From a virus, in the IMG/VR virus record IMGVR_UViG_3300047557_002289, positions 1 to 29,675 of that record: a stretch of DNA of 29,675 nucleotides. One strand, given 5' to 3'. Position 1 is the first letter of the stretch, and each line of letters opens with the position of its first letter. The position numbers and the translations under genes were made by a program. Below are positions 21,528 to 28,466 of this stretch, one piece after another. The notes below the pieces were generated by a model, which worked only from the letters and a program-made list of their open reading frames with translations, was not told the DNA's origin and did no database searches.

Positions 21528-24500
21528 ATGGCAAAGACATTACTTTATAATTATGTTTTTACTCCAGGAGCACCTAACGTTGGAACAATTTCTGTTCTTG
21601 GTAATTATGACATTAAAAGATTACTAGTTATTACAAATGTAACTCGTAATATTATTCTGTATAACTTTGCCGATCCCTCAAAAGGAGCAACATATAATTA
21701 TAGCTCAGCAACAGGAAGAACTACATATACCTTAGCAACTAACACCGCAACAATGTCATCATCTGACAAGTTGCAAATCTATGTTGATTCTGATGTTCAG
21801 GCGATTACTCCAAGTTTAACTCTGACTGATCCTACAGATAAATTTAGAGTAACTCAACCACAAGCACTCATTGATACTGACTTTGAGTATGGAACTCAGA
21901 TTACAAAATGGGAAAATCTTGGACTAATTAATAATAGACCTTTTGCGTTTTCGACAGGTACTCCCATTAGTGGTGTAAATTATATTTTAAATCCTACAGG
22001 ATCTAGAACGGTTACTGTAGGATTGCAAGGAGCTACACCTGGAACTGTTGGAACTCCTGTTTCGGTATTAGATTCCTTTTTAAATATTGCTAATGGTAAC
22101 TTTGTAATTGAGAGTATTTCTGGAGCGGGAAATACAATTTTTACATACACTGGAAGAGCACAAAATACAACAACAATTACTCAACTTCTTGACGGAAATA
22201 AAACAGGAATTTACACAGGAGCTTTATATACAAATGCTCAGATTGGTGGAACACCAACTATTACTTCATCAGATAGAAAAGTATCAGTTACAACAACTGT
22301 TCCACATGGATTGGGAATTGGTAATGAAATTGCTGTAATTGGAACTTCTGCCGCAGGATCTAACCCACCAAATGGATCTTTCGTTGTCACTAGAATTGCT
22401 AGTTCAACCTCATTTGAATTTTATGCAAACGTCGCTCCAGCTGGAGCAATTAGTGGTGGTGGAATTTATGTAAGACCTCAAGCACAATTCTTACATAGAC
22501 CTTTCGATGGTGGTGTTTTATTTTCGAGCAATGCGAATGCGAACTATGAAACAGCAATTCGTCAAACAAGAAGATATTTTAGATATCAATCAGGTAAAGG
22601 TATACAAGTAAGTTCAGGTACAATCATCAAGCCCAACCTTCAGATTGATTCTATGGTTGGTATAGGAACAACCGTTACTGTCACTACCAGAGAACAGCAT
22701 AATCTGCAGGGGTCTGGAAGTGTTGTTACTATTTTTGGTGCAAATCAACCAGAATATAATGGAACTTTCCCAATTACTGGAATTACAGGTTATAATACTT
22801 TTCAATATAATACCAATGTTTCAGTTGCAACTACTCAAGCTACTGGATTATTTAATGCTTCTATTTCTGAATGGTATGGGTGTGTCAATCGTTTAGGAAT
22901 TTTTGATTCTCAAAATGGGTTATTCTTTGAATTTGATGGACAAACAATGTCAGTTGTTCGCAGAAGCTCAACGTTTCAAATTTCTGGAAAAGCAACTGTT
23001 ACAAATGGTTCATCAACAGTTACTCAAACAAATCCATCTTTCAGAACATTCTTTGCTAGTCAATTAGATGTTGGTGATTTTATTGTAATTCGAGGACAAT
23101 CGTATAGAGTTACTGATATTGCAAGTGAGACGCAATTTGAAATTAGTCCTGCTTATCGTGGAACAACTGCAGAGTATGCTATTATTTCTAAAACACAAGA
23201 CTTAAAGATTCCACAATCTCAATGGAATCTTGATAAGATGGATGGTACTGGACCATCAGGATACACTCTTGATTTGACCAAGATGCAGATGTTTTACATC
23301 GATTATTCTTGGTATGGTGCAGGATACGTTAGATGGGGATTTAGAGCTGCTGATGGTACGGTAACTTATTGCCATAAGTTACAAAATAATAATGTAAATA
23401 CTGAAGCATACATGAGATCAGGTAACTTACCTGCTCGTTACGAAACAACATCATTCCCTCCAATTACAAAACTTAGAAGAGCACTTGGTCAATTTGATAC
23501 AACCGTTGGAGTTGCAAGCACTGCTGGATTTCCTAGAATAGGAACATTGGTTATTCGTGATGCTAATACATATGAATTCGTTAATTATACTGGATTAACA
23601 ACTGATGGATTTACTGGAGTTATTAGAGCACAACCTGGAACAGCATCTGTTGACTTTAGTATTGCCGCAAATAGTAATGTTGGTATTGGAACTACGGCAG
23701 ATCTTCAGATTGGAATGAGAGTGGTTTCTACATCATTCCCTGAATCAACCTTTATTACTGGAATTGGTCGAAGCACTATTACATTCAGTCAAGCTGCTAC
23801 ATCTGCAAATCCAACGGGTGTTATTGTTCCACCATTGGGAATTAATACTGGAGCATCATTCCAGTATAGTTTAACAAATCCAGTTGCTGTTGAGTTAGCA
23901 TATCCATCATTCGGCCCATCAATTTCTCACTGGGGTACGAGTGTAATTATGGATGGTAGATTTGACGATGATAAATCTCTGATTTTCACATACGGACAGG
24001 CAACATCTACTAGTGTTCCTGCATCTTCATCAAGGGCACTATTCTCAATTCGTGTTGCTCCTTCTGTCGATAATGGTCAAATTGGTGCTTTTGGTGCTAG
24101 AGAACTTATCAATCGTCTACAGTTAAAATTAAACGCTTTAGATCTAACCACACAAACGGCAAATGCTAACTTACTTGTACGTGCATACTTAAATGCTGCA
24201 CCAAATGCGGCAACTAACTGGACGAATGCTGTTGGTAATGTTTCTGGTGCGATTAACTCTTCTCTTGCACAAATTGCTGATTATGCTGGTGGTGCTGTAA
24301 TAGTAAATGGTGGAGAAGTTACTGCAGGATTCTTCGTAGGGACAGGCGCTAACTCTATTGATCTTAGTAACGTTCGTGATCTTGGTAACTCAATTCTTGG
24401 AGGTGGTGGAGCTACTGCAAACGCACAGATTTATCCTGATGGTCCTGATACGCTTACTATCGTTGTTACAAACTTAAGCACGACAACAGCGGCAGTTGTA

Positions 24501-24536
24501 TTTGGTCGTCTATCTTGGACCGAAGCACAAGCATAA
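21528..24536 (+). CDS. Large virion structural protein, 1002 aa
   Basis: It is a beta-rich Ser/Thr/Gly protein with few Cys and charged residues. It has a modular layout. An N-terminal domain (MAKTLLYNYVFTPG, about 1-100) is followed by repeated 'TGxxTFxY' units. A section (RQTRRYFRYQSGKGIQVSSG, near 350) with 'NLQGSGSVVTIFGANQPEYN' is typical of a large structural protein shared by cyanomyoviruses. Near the C-terminus is a Gly-rich 'NSILGGGGATANAQIYPDGP' stretch. I cannot give it a T4 name. Candidate roles are fibre, baseplate decoration or capsid-surface protein. It has its own late promoter and no terminator before the next gene. Confidence 0.85.
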   Translation: MAKTLLYNYVFTPGAPNVGTISVLGNYDIKRLLVITNVTRNIILYNFADPSKGATYNYSSATGRTTYTLATNTATMSSSDKLQIYVDSDVQAITPSLTLTDPTDKFRVTQPQALIDTDFEYGTQITKWENLGLINNRPFAFSTGTPISGVNYILNPTGSRTVTVGLQGATPGTVGTPVSVLDSFLNIANGNFVIESISGAGNTIFTYTGRAQNTTTITQLLDGNKTGIYTGALYTNAQIGGTPTITSSDRKVSVTTTVPHGLGIGNEIAVIGTSAAGSNPPNGSFVVTRIASSTSFEFYANVAPAGAISGGGIYVRPQAQFLHRPFDGGVLFSSNANANYETAIRQTRRYFRYQSGKGIQVSSGTIIKPNLQIDSMVGIGTTVTVTTREQHNLQGSGSVVTIFGANQPEYNGTFPITGITGYNTFQYNTNVSVATTQATGLFNASISEWYGCVNRLGIFDSQNGLFFEFDGQTMSVVRRSSTFQISGKATVTNGSSTVTQTNPSFRTFFASQLDVGDFIVIRGQSYRVTDIASETQFEISPAYRGTTAEYAIISKTQDLKIPQSQWNLDKMDGTGPSGYTLDLTKMQMFYIDYSWYGAGYVRWGFRAADGTVTYCHKLQNNNVNTEAYMRSGNLPARYETTSFPPITKLRRALGQFDTTVGVASTAGFPRIGTLVIRDANTYEFVNYTGLTTDGFTGVIRAQPGTASVDFSIAANSNVGIGTTADLQIGMRVVSTSFPESTFITGIGRSTITFSQAATSANPTGVIVPPLGINTGASFQYSLTNPVAVELAYPSFGPSISHWGTSVIMDGRFDDDKSLIFTYGQATSTSVPASSSRALFSIRVAPSVDNGQIGAFGARELINRLQLKLNALDLTTQTANANLLVRAYLNAAPNAATNWTNAVGNVSGAINSSLAQIADYAGGAVIVNGGEVTAGFFVGTGANSIDLSNVRDLGNSILGGGGATANAQIYPDGPDTLTIVVTNLSTTTAAVVFGRLSWTEAQA

Positions 24537-24538
24537 TG

Positions 24539-24547
24539 TGCTATAAT
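24539..24547 (+). promoter_or_regulatory. Extended -10 promoter TGCTATAAT
   Basis: It begins right after the stop of the 1002-aa gene and is identical over 11 bases (TGTGCTATAAT) to the promoter at 11815-11825. It gives the glutaredoxin gene a host-type start separate from the late structural block. Confidence 0.6.
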
Positions 24548-24590
24548 TAATTACTTATAAACTTATAAAAAATTTTATTAAATTAAAATA

Positions 24591-24827
24591 ATGAATTTCA
24601 CTGTATACTCAAAAGAGGATTGCCCATATTGCTACAAGGTTAAACAAGTATTGGAGTTGACAGGAAGTAACTTTGTAGTGTATACTTTGGGAGAGCACTT
24701 TACTAAAGACGAGTTTTATGCTGAGTTTGGTAAAGGATCTACTTTCCCACAAGTAATTTGTGACGATAAAAAACTAGGAGGATCTGTTGAGACGATCAAA
24801 TTCCTTAAAGAACACAAAGTTGTCTGA
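24591..24827 (+). CDS. Glutaredoxin, 78 aa
   Basis: The active site CPYC is at 11-14, the cis-proline turn TFPQV at 51-55 and the GG turn at 63-64, which together define a monomeric glutaredoxin of usual length for phages. It reduces disulphides with glutathione and typically feeds ribonucleotide reductase in T4-like phages. It sits behind an extended -10 promoter, upstream of a small membrane protein and the gp26-like gene. Given the many cysteines in the adhesin-like proteins here, a wider redox role can be imagined, but there is no sequence evidence for that. Confidence 0.93.
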   Translation: MNFTVYSKEDCPYCYKVKQVLELTGSNFVVYTLGEHFTKDEFYAEFGKGSTFPQVICDDKKLGGSVETIKFLKEHKVV

Positions 24828-24993
24828 TGCACCCATAAATAACAATATCTCGAACAGAGGTGTAGACTACATTTTATCTGGAGGCAAAGCAAGGAAGTTC
24901 ACAACTCGCGCAATAAAATTTGGAAGAATATTTAATTTTTTCCGAAGAGAAATTCACTTTTATTTTGAAGTGTCTTTGGGAATTAAAAAATAA
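24820..24993 (+). CDS. Possible small basic protein without an ATG start
   Basis: An open frame, running from TTG 24787 or TTG 24820, encodes VDYILSGGKARKFTTRAIKF followed by an aromatic/basic stretch ending in GIKK. The composition looks like real coding sequence, with Phe/Arg/Lys-rich segments. There is no in-frame ATG or GTG, and the late motif CATAAATA lies inside the frame, so a product from that promoter would need a non-canonical start. It may be a decayed gene or an artefact. The remainder of 24994-25015 carries the ribosome-binding site of the next gene. Confidence 0.3.
   Translation: MSDAPINNNISNRGVDYILSGGKARKFTTRAIKFGRIFNFFRREIHFYFEVSLGIKK
24834..24841 (+). promoter_or_regulatory. 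Late promoter motif CATAAATA
   Basis: It lies seven bases after the glutaredoxin stop. The nearest good start codon is the membrane protein at 25016, about 175 bases on, so the 5' leader would be long. Confidence 0.45.
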
Positions 24994-25015
24994 GAACCCT
25001 AAGGAGGGCAGAAAA

Positions 25016-25243
25016 ATGTTAGCAGTAAGTTTAGTTTTTGGATCCTTTCTGACTATTTTGTTTCTTCTAGTGGGGCTTATAACTGGATGGACTGCGAGAG
25101 AGTATATGATGAATTATCGAGAAGTTCCTAGACCTCATCCCGAAATGTTCGATTCTCAAGGAAACTTGATTCCAGACGAAGTGATTGCATTTAGATTTGA
25201 AAATACCGATTATGACTACGACGAAACCGAAGACGACGAGTAA
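25016..25243 (+). CDS. Small single-span membrane protein, 75 aa
   Basis: The strong AAGGAGG site (25001-25007) about 9 bases before ATG 25016 picks this start over the longer frame from 24920. Residues about 3-25 (AVSLVFGSFLTILFLLVGLI) form one transmembrane helix. The rest is a short acidic C-terminal tail ending in Asp/Glu-rich residues (ETEDDE). No family is recognised. It overlaps the gp26-like gene by 32 bases. Small inner-membrane proteins of this size in phages are often lysis or superinfection-exclusion factors, but no diagnostic motif is visible. Confidence 0.75.
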   Translation: MLAVSLVFGSFLTILFLLVGLITGWTAREYMMNYREVPRPHPEMFDSQGNLIPDEVIAFRFENTDYDYDETEDDE

Positions 25244-25823
25244 ATCAACTACTCCAAAGACAACTAAAAAAGCAACAACTCCTGCGCCAATTCCTCAACT
25301 TCCAGCAAATCCTTTTTCTTTTGAGGTTTTGCAGGCGGTTGATAAGCAGAGGACTAATGCACGTAAAGTAGAGGTACTGCAAAAGTATAGAGATCCATCA
25401 TTAGTATCAGTTTTAATCTGGAATTTTGATGAAAGCATTATTTCTGTACTTCCTCCAGGTGAAGTTCCTTATGGTGGTTTGGATGAACAAAACACCAGCA
25501 GTGGAACTCTGAGCAGTAAAATTGACGATGCAGTCTATAAGATGGGAGAATTGGGTTCTAATTCTCTTGGTGCATCCGATCAAGGAAAATCTACAATTAG
25601 AAAAGAATATCAAAAGTTTTATAACTTTGTAAAGGGTGGTAACGATAGTCTGAGTTCTCTTCGTAGAGAAACGATGTTTATCAATATCCTTAATGGTCTA
25701 CATCCACTCGAAGCACAAATTCTTATTCTGGTGAAAGATAAGAACTTACAATCTAAGTATAAACTTACGAAAGAAATTGTTGCAGAAGCTTATCCTGACA
25801 TTAAATGGGGTAATCGTTCCTGA
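25212..25823 (+). CDS. 26: T4 gp26-like baseplate hub protein, 203 aa
   Basis: The start is ATG 25212, inside the end of the membrane-protein gene; an upstream TTG is less likely. A Thr/Lys/Pro-rich N-terminal tail of about 35 residues precedes a conserved body: 'PANPFSFEVLQAVDKQR.N', 'VLQKYRDPSLVSVLIWNFDESIISVLPPGEVPY', 'YNFVKGGNDSLSSLRRETMF', 'ILNGLHPLEAQILILVKDKNL' and 'YKLTKEIVAEAYPDI.WG'. This matches the T4-type baseplate hub family of gp26 (length about 208 aa in T4), found in all cyanomyoviruses I know. It acts in assembly of the baseplate hub. Confidence 0.82.
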   Translation: MTTTKPKTTSKSTTPKTTKKATTPAPIPQLPANPFSFEVLQAVDKQRTNARKVEVLQKYRDPSLVSVLIWNFDESIISVLPPGEVPYGGLDEQNTSSGTLSSKIDDAVYKMGELGSNSLGASDQGKSTIRKEYQKFYNFVKGGNDSLSSLRRETMFINILNGLHPLEAQILILVKDKNLQSKYKLTKEIVAEAYPDIKWGNRS

Positions 25824-25846
25824 ACAATTATATTGGAGTGTATATA

Positions 25847-26200
25847 ATGGAAGCAAATATTACTGAGGTATCTGAAACGACACCTAACCAAAAGCATATG
25901 GATCATTGGACATCAGCAGAAAAGGAAACTTGCAAGTCACGCTACGGTTGTGACATTATGATTGAGAATGGTTCGTATGCTGACGTTTGTACAAAAGAAG
26001 CACCGAATGATGCTTACATCGTCAAGTATCTTGTAGATGATCAGATTTGTTTTGATCTTACAAGAGGTACGAGATCTCGTTTGTTTGATATGTACTGGGA
26101 TAAGTTTCGTGAGAATCTGAAGAGTATTGACTTTGGATATGGACGATACAATCCAAAGACGTGGGGTTATCAAGCACCCAAAACCAAAAAGCGCAAGTGA
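25847..26200 (+). CDS. Small conserved-type phage protein, 117 aa
   Basis: ATG 25847 follows TTGGAG by about 7 bases; a GTG 25838 start would add three residues. The product is soluble, with no signal peptide: 'SAEKETCKSRYGCDIMIENG', then 'APNDAYIVKYLVDDQICFDL', and a C-terminal 'FGYGRYNPKTWGYQAPKTKKRK' with a strongly basic end. I do not recognise a family with confidence; the pattern is that of a cyanomyovirus-specific protein. It follows the gp26-like gene by 23 bases and is closed by a strong terminator. Confidence 0.75.
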   Translation: MEANITEVSETTPNQKHMDHWTSAEKETCKSRYGCDIMIENGSYADVCTKEAPNDAYIVKYLVDDQICFDLTRGTRSRLFDMYWDKFRENLKSIDFGYGRYNPKTWGYQAPKTKKRK

Positions 26201-26204
26201 TTTC

Positions 26205-26239
26205 AAAATACCTGGAAAAATTTTTCCAGGTATTTTTTT
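26205..26239 (+). terminator. Perfect palindrome terminator, likely bidirectional
   Basis: AAAATACCTGGAAAAA (26205-26220) is followed immediately by its exact reverse complement (26221-26236) and more Ts. A 32-base perfect palindrome with A-run before and T-run after can end transcription on both strands. The centre is AAAAATTTTT, so the folded loop takes several of those bases. Confidence 0.9.
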
Positions 26240-26253
26240 GTCTGTAAGGTTTT

Positions 26254-26261
26254 TATAAATA
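26254..26261 (+). promoter_or_regulatory. T4-type late promoter TATAAATA
   Basis: This is the perfect T4 late consensus, 21 bases before ATG 26283, just downstream of the palindromic terminator. Confidence 0.8.
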
Positions 26262-26282
26262 CCTAAAAAGTGTTTAAGGATA

Positions 26283-27311
26283 ATGAAGTCTTTTAAGGAA
26301 TTTATTACGGAAGCAGATAAATGGTCTGACGCATCTGGTACTCCCGCCTCTGGGGGTGGGATGAGTGTTGACGAAATTGATGCTAGAACTGATTTAACTC
26401 CTGCTCAAAAGGCAAAATTAAAAGCAAGAAGAACTAAAGTTCCTGGATCGACTGTTAGAGGTACAACTCCCAAACCATCAACAGCTGCTAATGTGACAAA
26501 AGCTCTTAAAGGAGTACAGAATGTTAAAACTGCTGCTGAACTTGGATCTTCAGCACTAAAGGATGCTGGAAGATTTGGAAAACTAAAAGGATTTATTGGT
26601 AAAGCAGCAACTCCAGTACAACTTGCTCTTGATACTGGATTGGAAGCAGCAGCACAAAAACAAAGAGGGCGTAAGACTGGATCCTCTCTTGCAATGGGTG
26701 CAACTAAAGCAGCGGGTGGTCTAGCAGGTATGAAGGCTGGTGCTGCTGGTGGCGCTGCTATTGGCACCGCACTGGGTGGTCCTGTAGGCACTGCAGTTGG
26801 TGGTGTTGTTGGTGGCATTGGTGGTTATATGGCAGGTTCAGGACTCGCTGGAAAGGCATCTGAGGTGGTTGCAGGTGCAACAGGTAAAGAGAAAGCAGCG
26901 ATGGCGCAAAGGCAGCGTCAATCGCAAGCAGGGGGTGGATTATCAGGTATTGGTGGTAAGACTACCTTTAGTAAAGGTAAGGGTGGAACTGCCTTTATGT
27001 CCACTGGTGTTGGTAAGCAAAGAAAAACTGTACAACTAGATAAGACTTCTGTTGTAAGAGATGCCAAAGGAAAAGAAGCAGTAGGACACCTTGCATTTAA
27101 GGGTGGTAAAGCAGTTTATAAGAGAGCAGCAGATCCAAGCACTCTTGCTAGAACTTCCTCTAATCCATTTGAGAGAATTGGTAGATCACTATTTGCAGGT
27201 GCTTATAAGAAGCAAGATGAAGCACAAAGACAACAAGCACTTGCAAAAGCAAGACAATCTGATGTTAAGCGTCAACAAAAACTTGGCGTTAAAATGAAGC
27301 CTGGTGGGTGA
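26283..27311 (+). CDS. Probable internal head protein with capsid-targeting-like start and glycine zipper, 342 aa
   Basis: The N-terminus MKSFKEFITEA resembles the capsid-targeting sequence of T4 internal and prohead proteins (MKTYQEFI.EA-type), which ends in a site for the prohead protease (hydrophobic-x-E before A; here I-T-E-A at 8-11). Residues about 144-190 are a glycine-zipper stretch (GGLAGMKAGAAGGAAIGTALG, then GGVVGGIGGYMAG), the kind seen in membrane-inserting and ejection proteins. The C-terminal part is Lys/Arg/Gln-rich. It is driven by its own perfect late promoter, so it is made late. A head-packaged protein that enters with the DNA is the best reading, but the family is not recognised. 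Confidence 0.8.
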   Translation: MKSFKEFITEADKWSDASGTPASGGGMSVDEIDARTDLTPAQKAKLKARRTKVPGSTVRGTTPKPSTAANVTKALKGVQNVKTAAELGSSALKDAGRFGKLKGFIGKAATPVQLALDTGLEAAAQKQRGRKTGSSLAMGATKAAGGLAGMKAGAAGGAAIGTALGGPVGTAVGGVVGGIGGYMAGSGLAGKASEVVAGATGKEKAAMAQRQRQSQAGGGLSGIGGKTTFSKGKGGTAFMSTGVGKQRKTVQLDKTSVVRDAKGKEAVGHLAFKGGKAVYKRAADPSTLARTSSNPFERIGRSLFAGAYKKQDEAQRQQALAKARQSDVKRQQKLGVKMKPGG

Positions 27312-27342
27312 TACAAATTTTAATATAAAATAGTATAATATT

Positions 27343-27358
27343 GATACATTTTTGTATC
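27343..27358 (+). other. Short AT-rich hairpin in the 27312-27433 gap
   Basis: GATACA, loop TTTT, TGTATC form a 6-bp stem. No T-run follows, so it is not a standard terminator. A second GATACA at 27310-27315 repeats the left arm. The rest of this 122-base gap holds a promoter (27384-27413). Confidence 0.35.
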
Positions 27359-27383
27359 TATTGTTACGGTTTTAAGATATTAC

Positions 27384-27413
27384 TTGCATATATAGAGTGA
27401 ATAGGGGTATAAT
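27384..27413 (+). promoter_or_regulatory. Sigma70-type promoter TTGCAT-N18-TATAAT
   Basis: The -10 TATAAT (27408-27413) is perfect; the -35 TTGCAT (27384-27389) has TTG of the consensus and an 18-base spacer. It would drive the run of small genes 27434-28204. Confidence 0.6.
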
Positions 27414-27433
27414 AATCCCCTAACGTTCATCCT

Positions 27434-27640
27434 ATGTCTAAAGCACTTTTGCTTTTAGCATGGGTTCCACTTCTTTCTTTTTCTACGCCACAACTTGCTC
27501 AAACTAATCAAGTGACAATAAGTTGCGACGCAGCGTGGGAACTAATGGACATCGTTAAAAACGACGATGTAGTAGACCAAAGAAGAGAAGACCGATTGCT
27601 GTCAGAACTCCGAAAGGATGTTGTGAAACTTAAGTGCTAA
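27434..27640 (+). CDS. Small exported protein, 68 aa
   Basis: A signal peptide is visible: a short Lys start, a hydrophobic core (ALLLLAWVPLLSFS), and a Q-L-A-Q cleavage-like region near residue 22. The mature part (about 45 residues) is charged, with 'TISCDAAWELMDIVKNDDVV' and a C-terminal Cys ('VVKLKC'); its two cysteines could form a disulphide outside the cytoplasm. No family is recognised. It is the first gene after the promoter at 27384 and resembles small periplasmic proteins found in cyanomyovirus small-gene clusters. Confidence 0.7.
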   Translation: MSKALLLLAWVPLLSFSTPQLAQTNQVTISCDAAWELMDIVKNDDVVDQRREDRLLSELRKDVVKLKC

Positions 27641-27658
27641 ATTGAATAGGACGGAAGT

Positions 27659-27846
27659 AAGCCGACTCGGAACGGATCGTTCATCTATGGAAACACTCAT
27701 TCTAACTTGCCTACAAGCACAGTTAATTGCTGGGAGAGTTCACAAACAGGACATTCCCAAACAAGCAAAGAATGATTTAATTTGGGAGATCAAACAGATT
27801 TCTCCAAAAAATTGTCCCATAGACGCAAAAGCCGACTGAAGGAACG
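27659..27846 (+). repeat. Imperfect direct repeat flanking the 50-aa gene
   Basis: AAGCCGACT-c-GGAACG (27659-27674) recurs as AAGCCGACT-gaa-GGAACG (27829-27846). The units start 170 bases apart; the right copy runs over the stop codon of the 50-aa gene and its spacer is two bases longer. The left copy also forms a short hairpin (GAACG, GAT, CGTTC, 27670-27682) before the ATG. These repeats may be a regulatory element or the footprint of an inserted or duplicated segment. Confidence 0.7.
27687..27839 (+). CDS. Small unknown protein, 50 aa
   Basis: ATG 27687 is used because it lies after the repeat and hairpin; the longer frame from TTG 27642 runs through the repeat and looks non-coding. The product (METLILTCLQAQLIAGRV..) is a short, partly helical protein with a 'P-K-x-C-P-x-D-A-K-A-D' C-terminal end. 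It lacks a strong ribosome-binding site. No family is recognised. Confidence 0.6.
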   Translation: METLILTCLQAQLIAGRVHKQDIPKQAKNDLIWEIKQISPKNCPIDAKAD

Positions 27847-27879
27847 CTCTTTAACCTAAAAAACTAAGGAGAAAACCTA

Positions 27880-28008
27880 ATGTCTCAAGTCGTATATCGT
27901 GGTGTTCCTTATGACACCGAAGTTCGCCGCCAAGAGCAGGCGCAACAACAGCCTCAACAATACAACGAAACCTATCGTGGTGTTAAGTTTGTAAAGGAGG
28001 CAAAGTGA
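27880..28008 (+). CDS. YRGV-repeat protein resembling DUF4278, 42 aa
   Basis: Two YRGV units (VVYRGVPYDTE, then ETYRGVKFVKEA) flank a Gln/Arg-rich spacer. Tandem 'YRGV.Y' motifs are the hallmark of DUF4278, small proteins of unknown function in cyanobacteria and their phages, so this may be host-derived. AAGGAG lies 8 bases before the ATG, and its TGA overlaps the next ATG as TGATG. Confidence 0.75.
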   Translation: MSQVVYRGVPYDTEVRRQEQAQQQPQQYNETYRGVKFVKEAK

Positions 28009-28121
28009 TGCAAAAGCTAAACTTCCTACAACTTATTAAAGAACAAAAACAAAAAGAAGAGCGTCGTCATCAAGCATCCCTCTGCAGCGCAGGTCACTGC
28101 ACTGTAGGAGCGAAAAAGTGA
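28008..28121 (+). CDS. Tiny basic protein, 37 aa
   Basis: The frame MQKLNFLQLIKEQKQKEERR... ends in CSAGHCTVGAKK. It starts on the TGATG overlap with the YRGV gene and ends on another TGATG overlap. AGGAGG (27994-28000) is well placed for the ATG. The N-terminal half is helical and highly charged; the C-terminal CSAGHC may bind a metal. No family is recognised. Confidence 0.65.
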   Translation: MQKLNFLQLIKEQKQKEERRHQASLCSAGHCTVGAKK

Positions 28122-28204
28122 TGTTTGCAATATTGCAAATTACTGCAGGATGTGCAGTTGCAATTGTGTTGATATCTCTTTATATACAATTTCTATTCAA
28201 ATAG
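28121..28204 (+). CDS. Tiny membrane peptide, 27 aa
   Basis: The frame is almost entirely hydrophobic (ILQITAGCAVAIVLISLYIQ and FLFK), a single transmembrane helix. It overlaps the previous gene as TGATG; GTAGGAG lies 14 bases upstream. Its small size means a chance frame cannot be excluded, but the chained overlaps support translation. Confidence 0.5.
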   Translation: MFAILQITAGCAVAIVLISLYIQFLFK

Positions 28205-28224
28205 AGTAGAATAAAATATATAAT

Positions 28225-28252
28225 AGAAGGGGTTGACTCCCCTTCTTTTTTT
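28225..28252 (+). terminator. Rho-independent terminator with a -35 box as its loop
   Basis: An eight-bp stem (AGAAGGGG / CCCCTTCT) is capped by the six-base loop TTGACT and followed by seven T residues. The loop doubles as the -35 of the next promoter. Confidence 0.92.
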
Positions 28253-28261
28253 GTGTAGAAT
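28233..28261 (+). promoter_or_regulatory. Sigma70-type promoter TTGACT-N17-TAGAAT
   Basis: The -35 TTGACT (28233-28238) is exactly the loop of the upstream terminator; the -10 TAGAAT (28256-28261) follows after 17 bases. It drives the 28284-29419 operon including thyX. Confidence 0.75.
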
Positions 28262-28283
28262 TAGACTACTTAATAGAGGAAAA

Positions 28284-28466
28284 ATGACTCCAGAACTTTT
28301 AGATAAGTATGCAGACATATTTTTTGAGGGAATCAAACTAAAACTCTCTCAGTTCTTAATTGAGGGTAGAGAAATGTATTTCCCCTCAAATGAAGTTGAG
28401 GGTATGAAAGAAATAATGAAAGAGTGGTTAACTGATTTTTACAATGAATCCAATGGACAAGGATAA
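28284..28466 (+). CDS. Small unknown protein, 60 aa
   Basis: ATG 28284 follows AGAGGA by a few bases; a longer frame from TTG 28233 starts inside the terminator loop and is rejected. The product MTPELLDKYADIFFEGIKLK... is helical, with no signal peptide. It is the first gene of the thyX operon and overlaps the next by 23 bases. No family is recognised. Confidence 0.7.
   Translation: MTPELLDKYADIFFEGIKLKLSQFLIEGREMYFPSNEVEGMKEIMKEWLTDFYNESNGQG

Noticed and set aside
24920-25015. N-terminal extension of the small membrane protein
   Set aside because: An AAGGAGG site precedes ATG 25016, and the upstream in-frame part overlaps another frame and looks like a shadow.
26405-26818. 137-codon Pro/Ala-rich minus-strand frame
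   Set aside because: This is the complement of the Ala/Gly-rich glycine-zipper gene; the low-complexity composition comes from the sense strand.
28233-28283. Longer start (TTG) for the 60-aa gene
   Set aside because: It would begin in the terminator loop and the -35 box; AGAGGA directly precedes ATG 28284.
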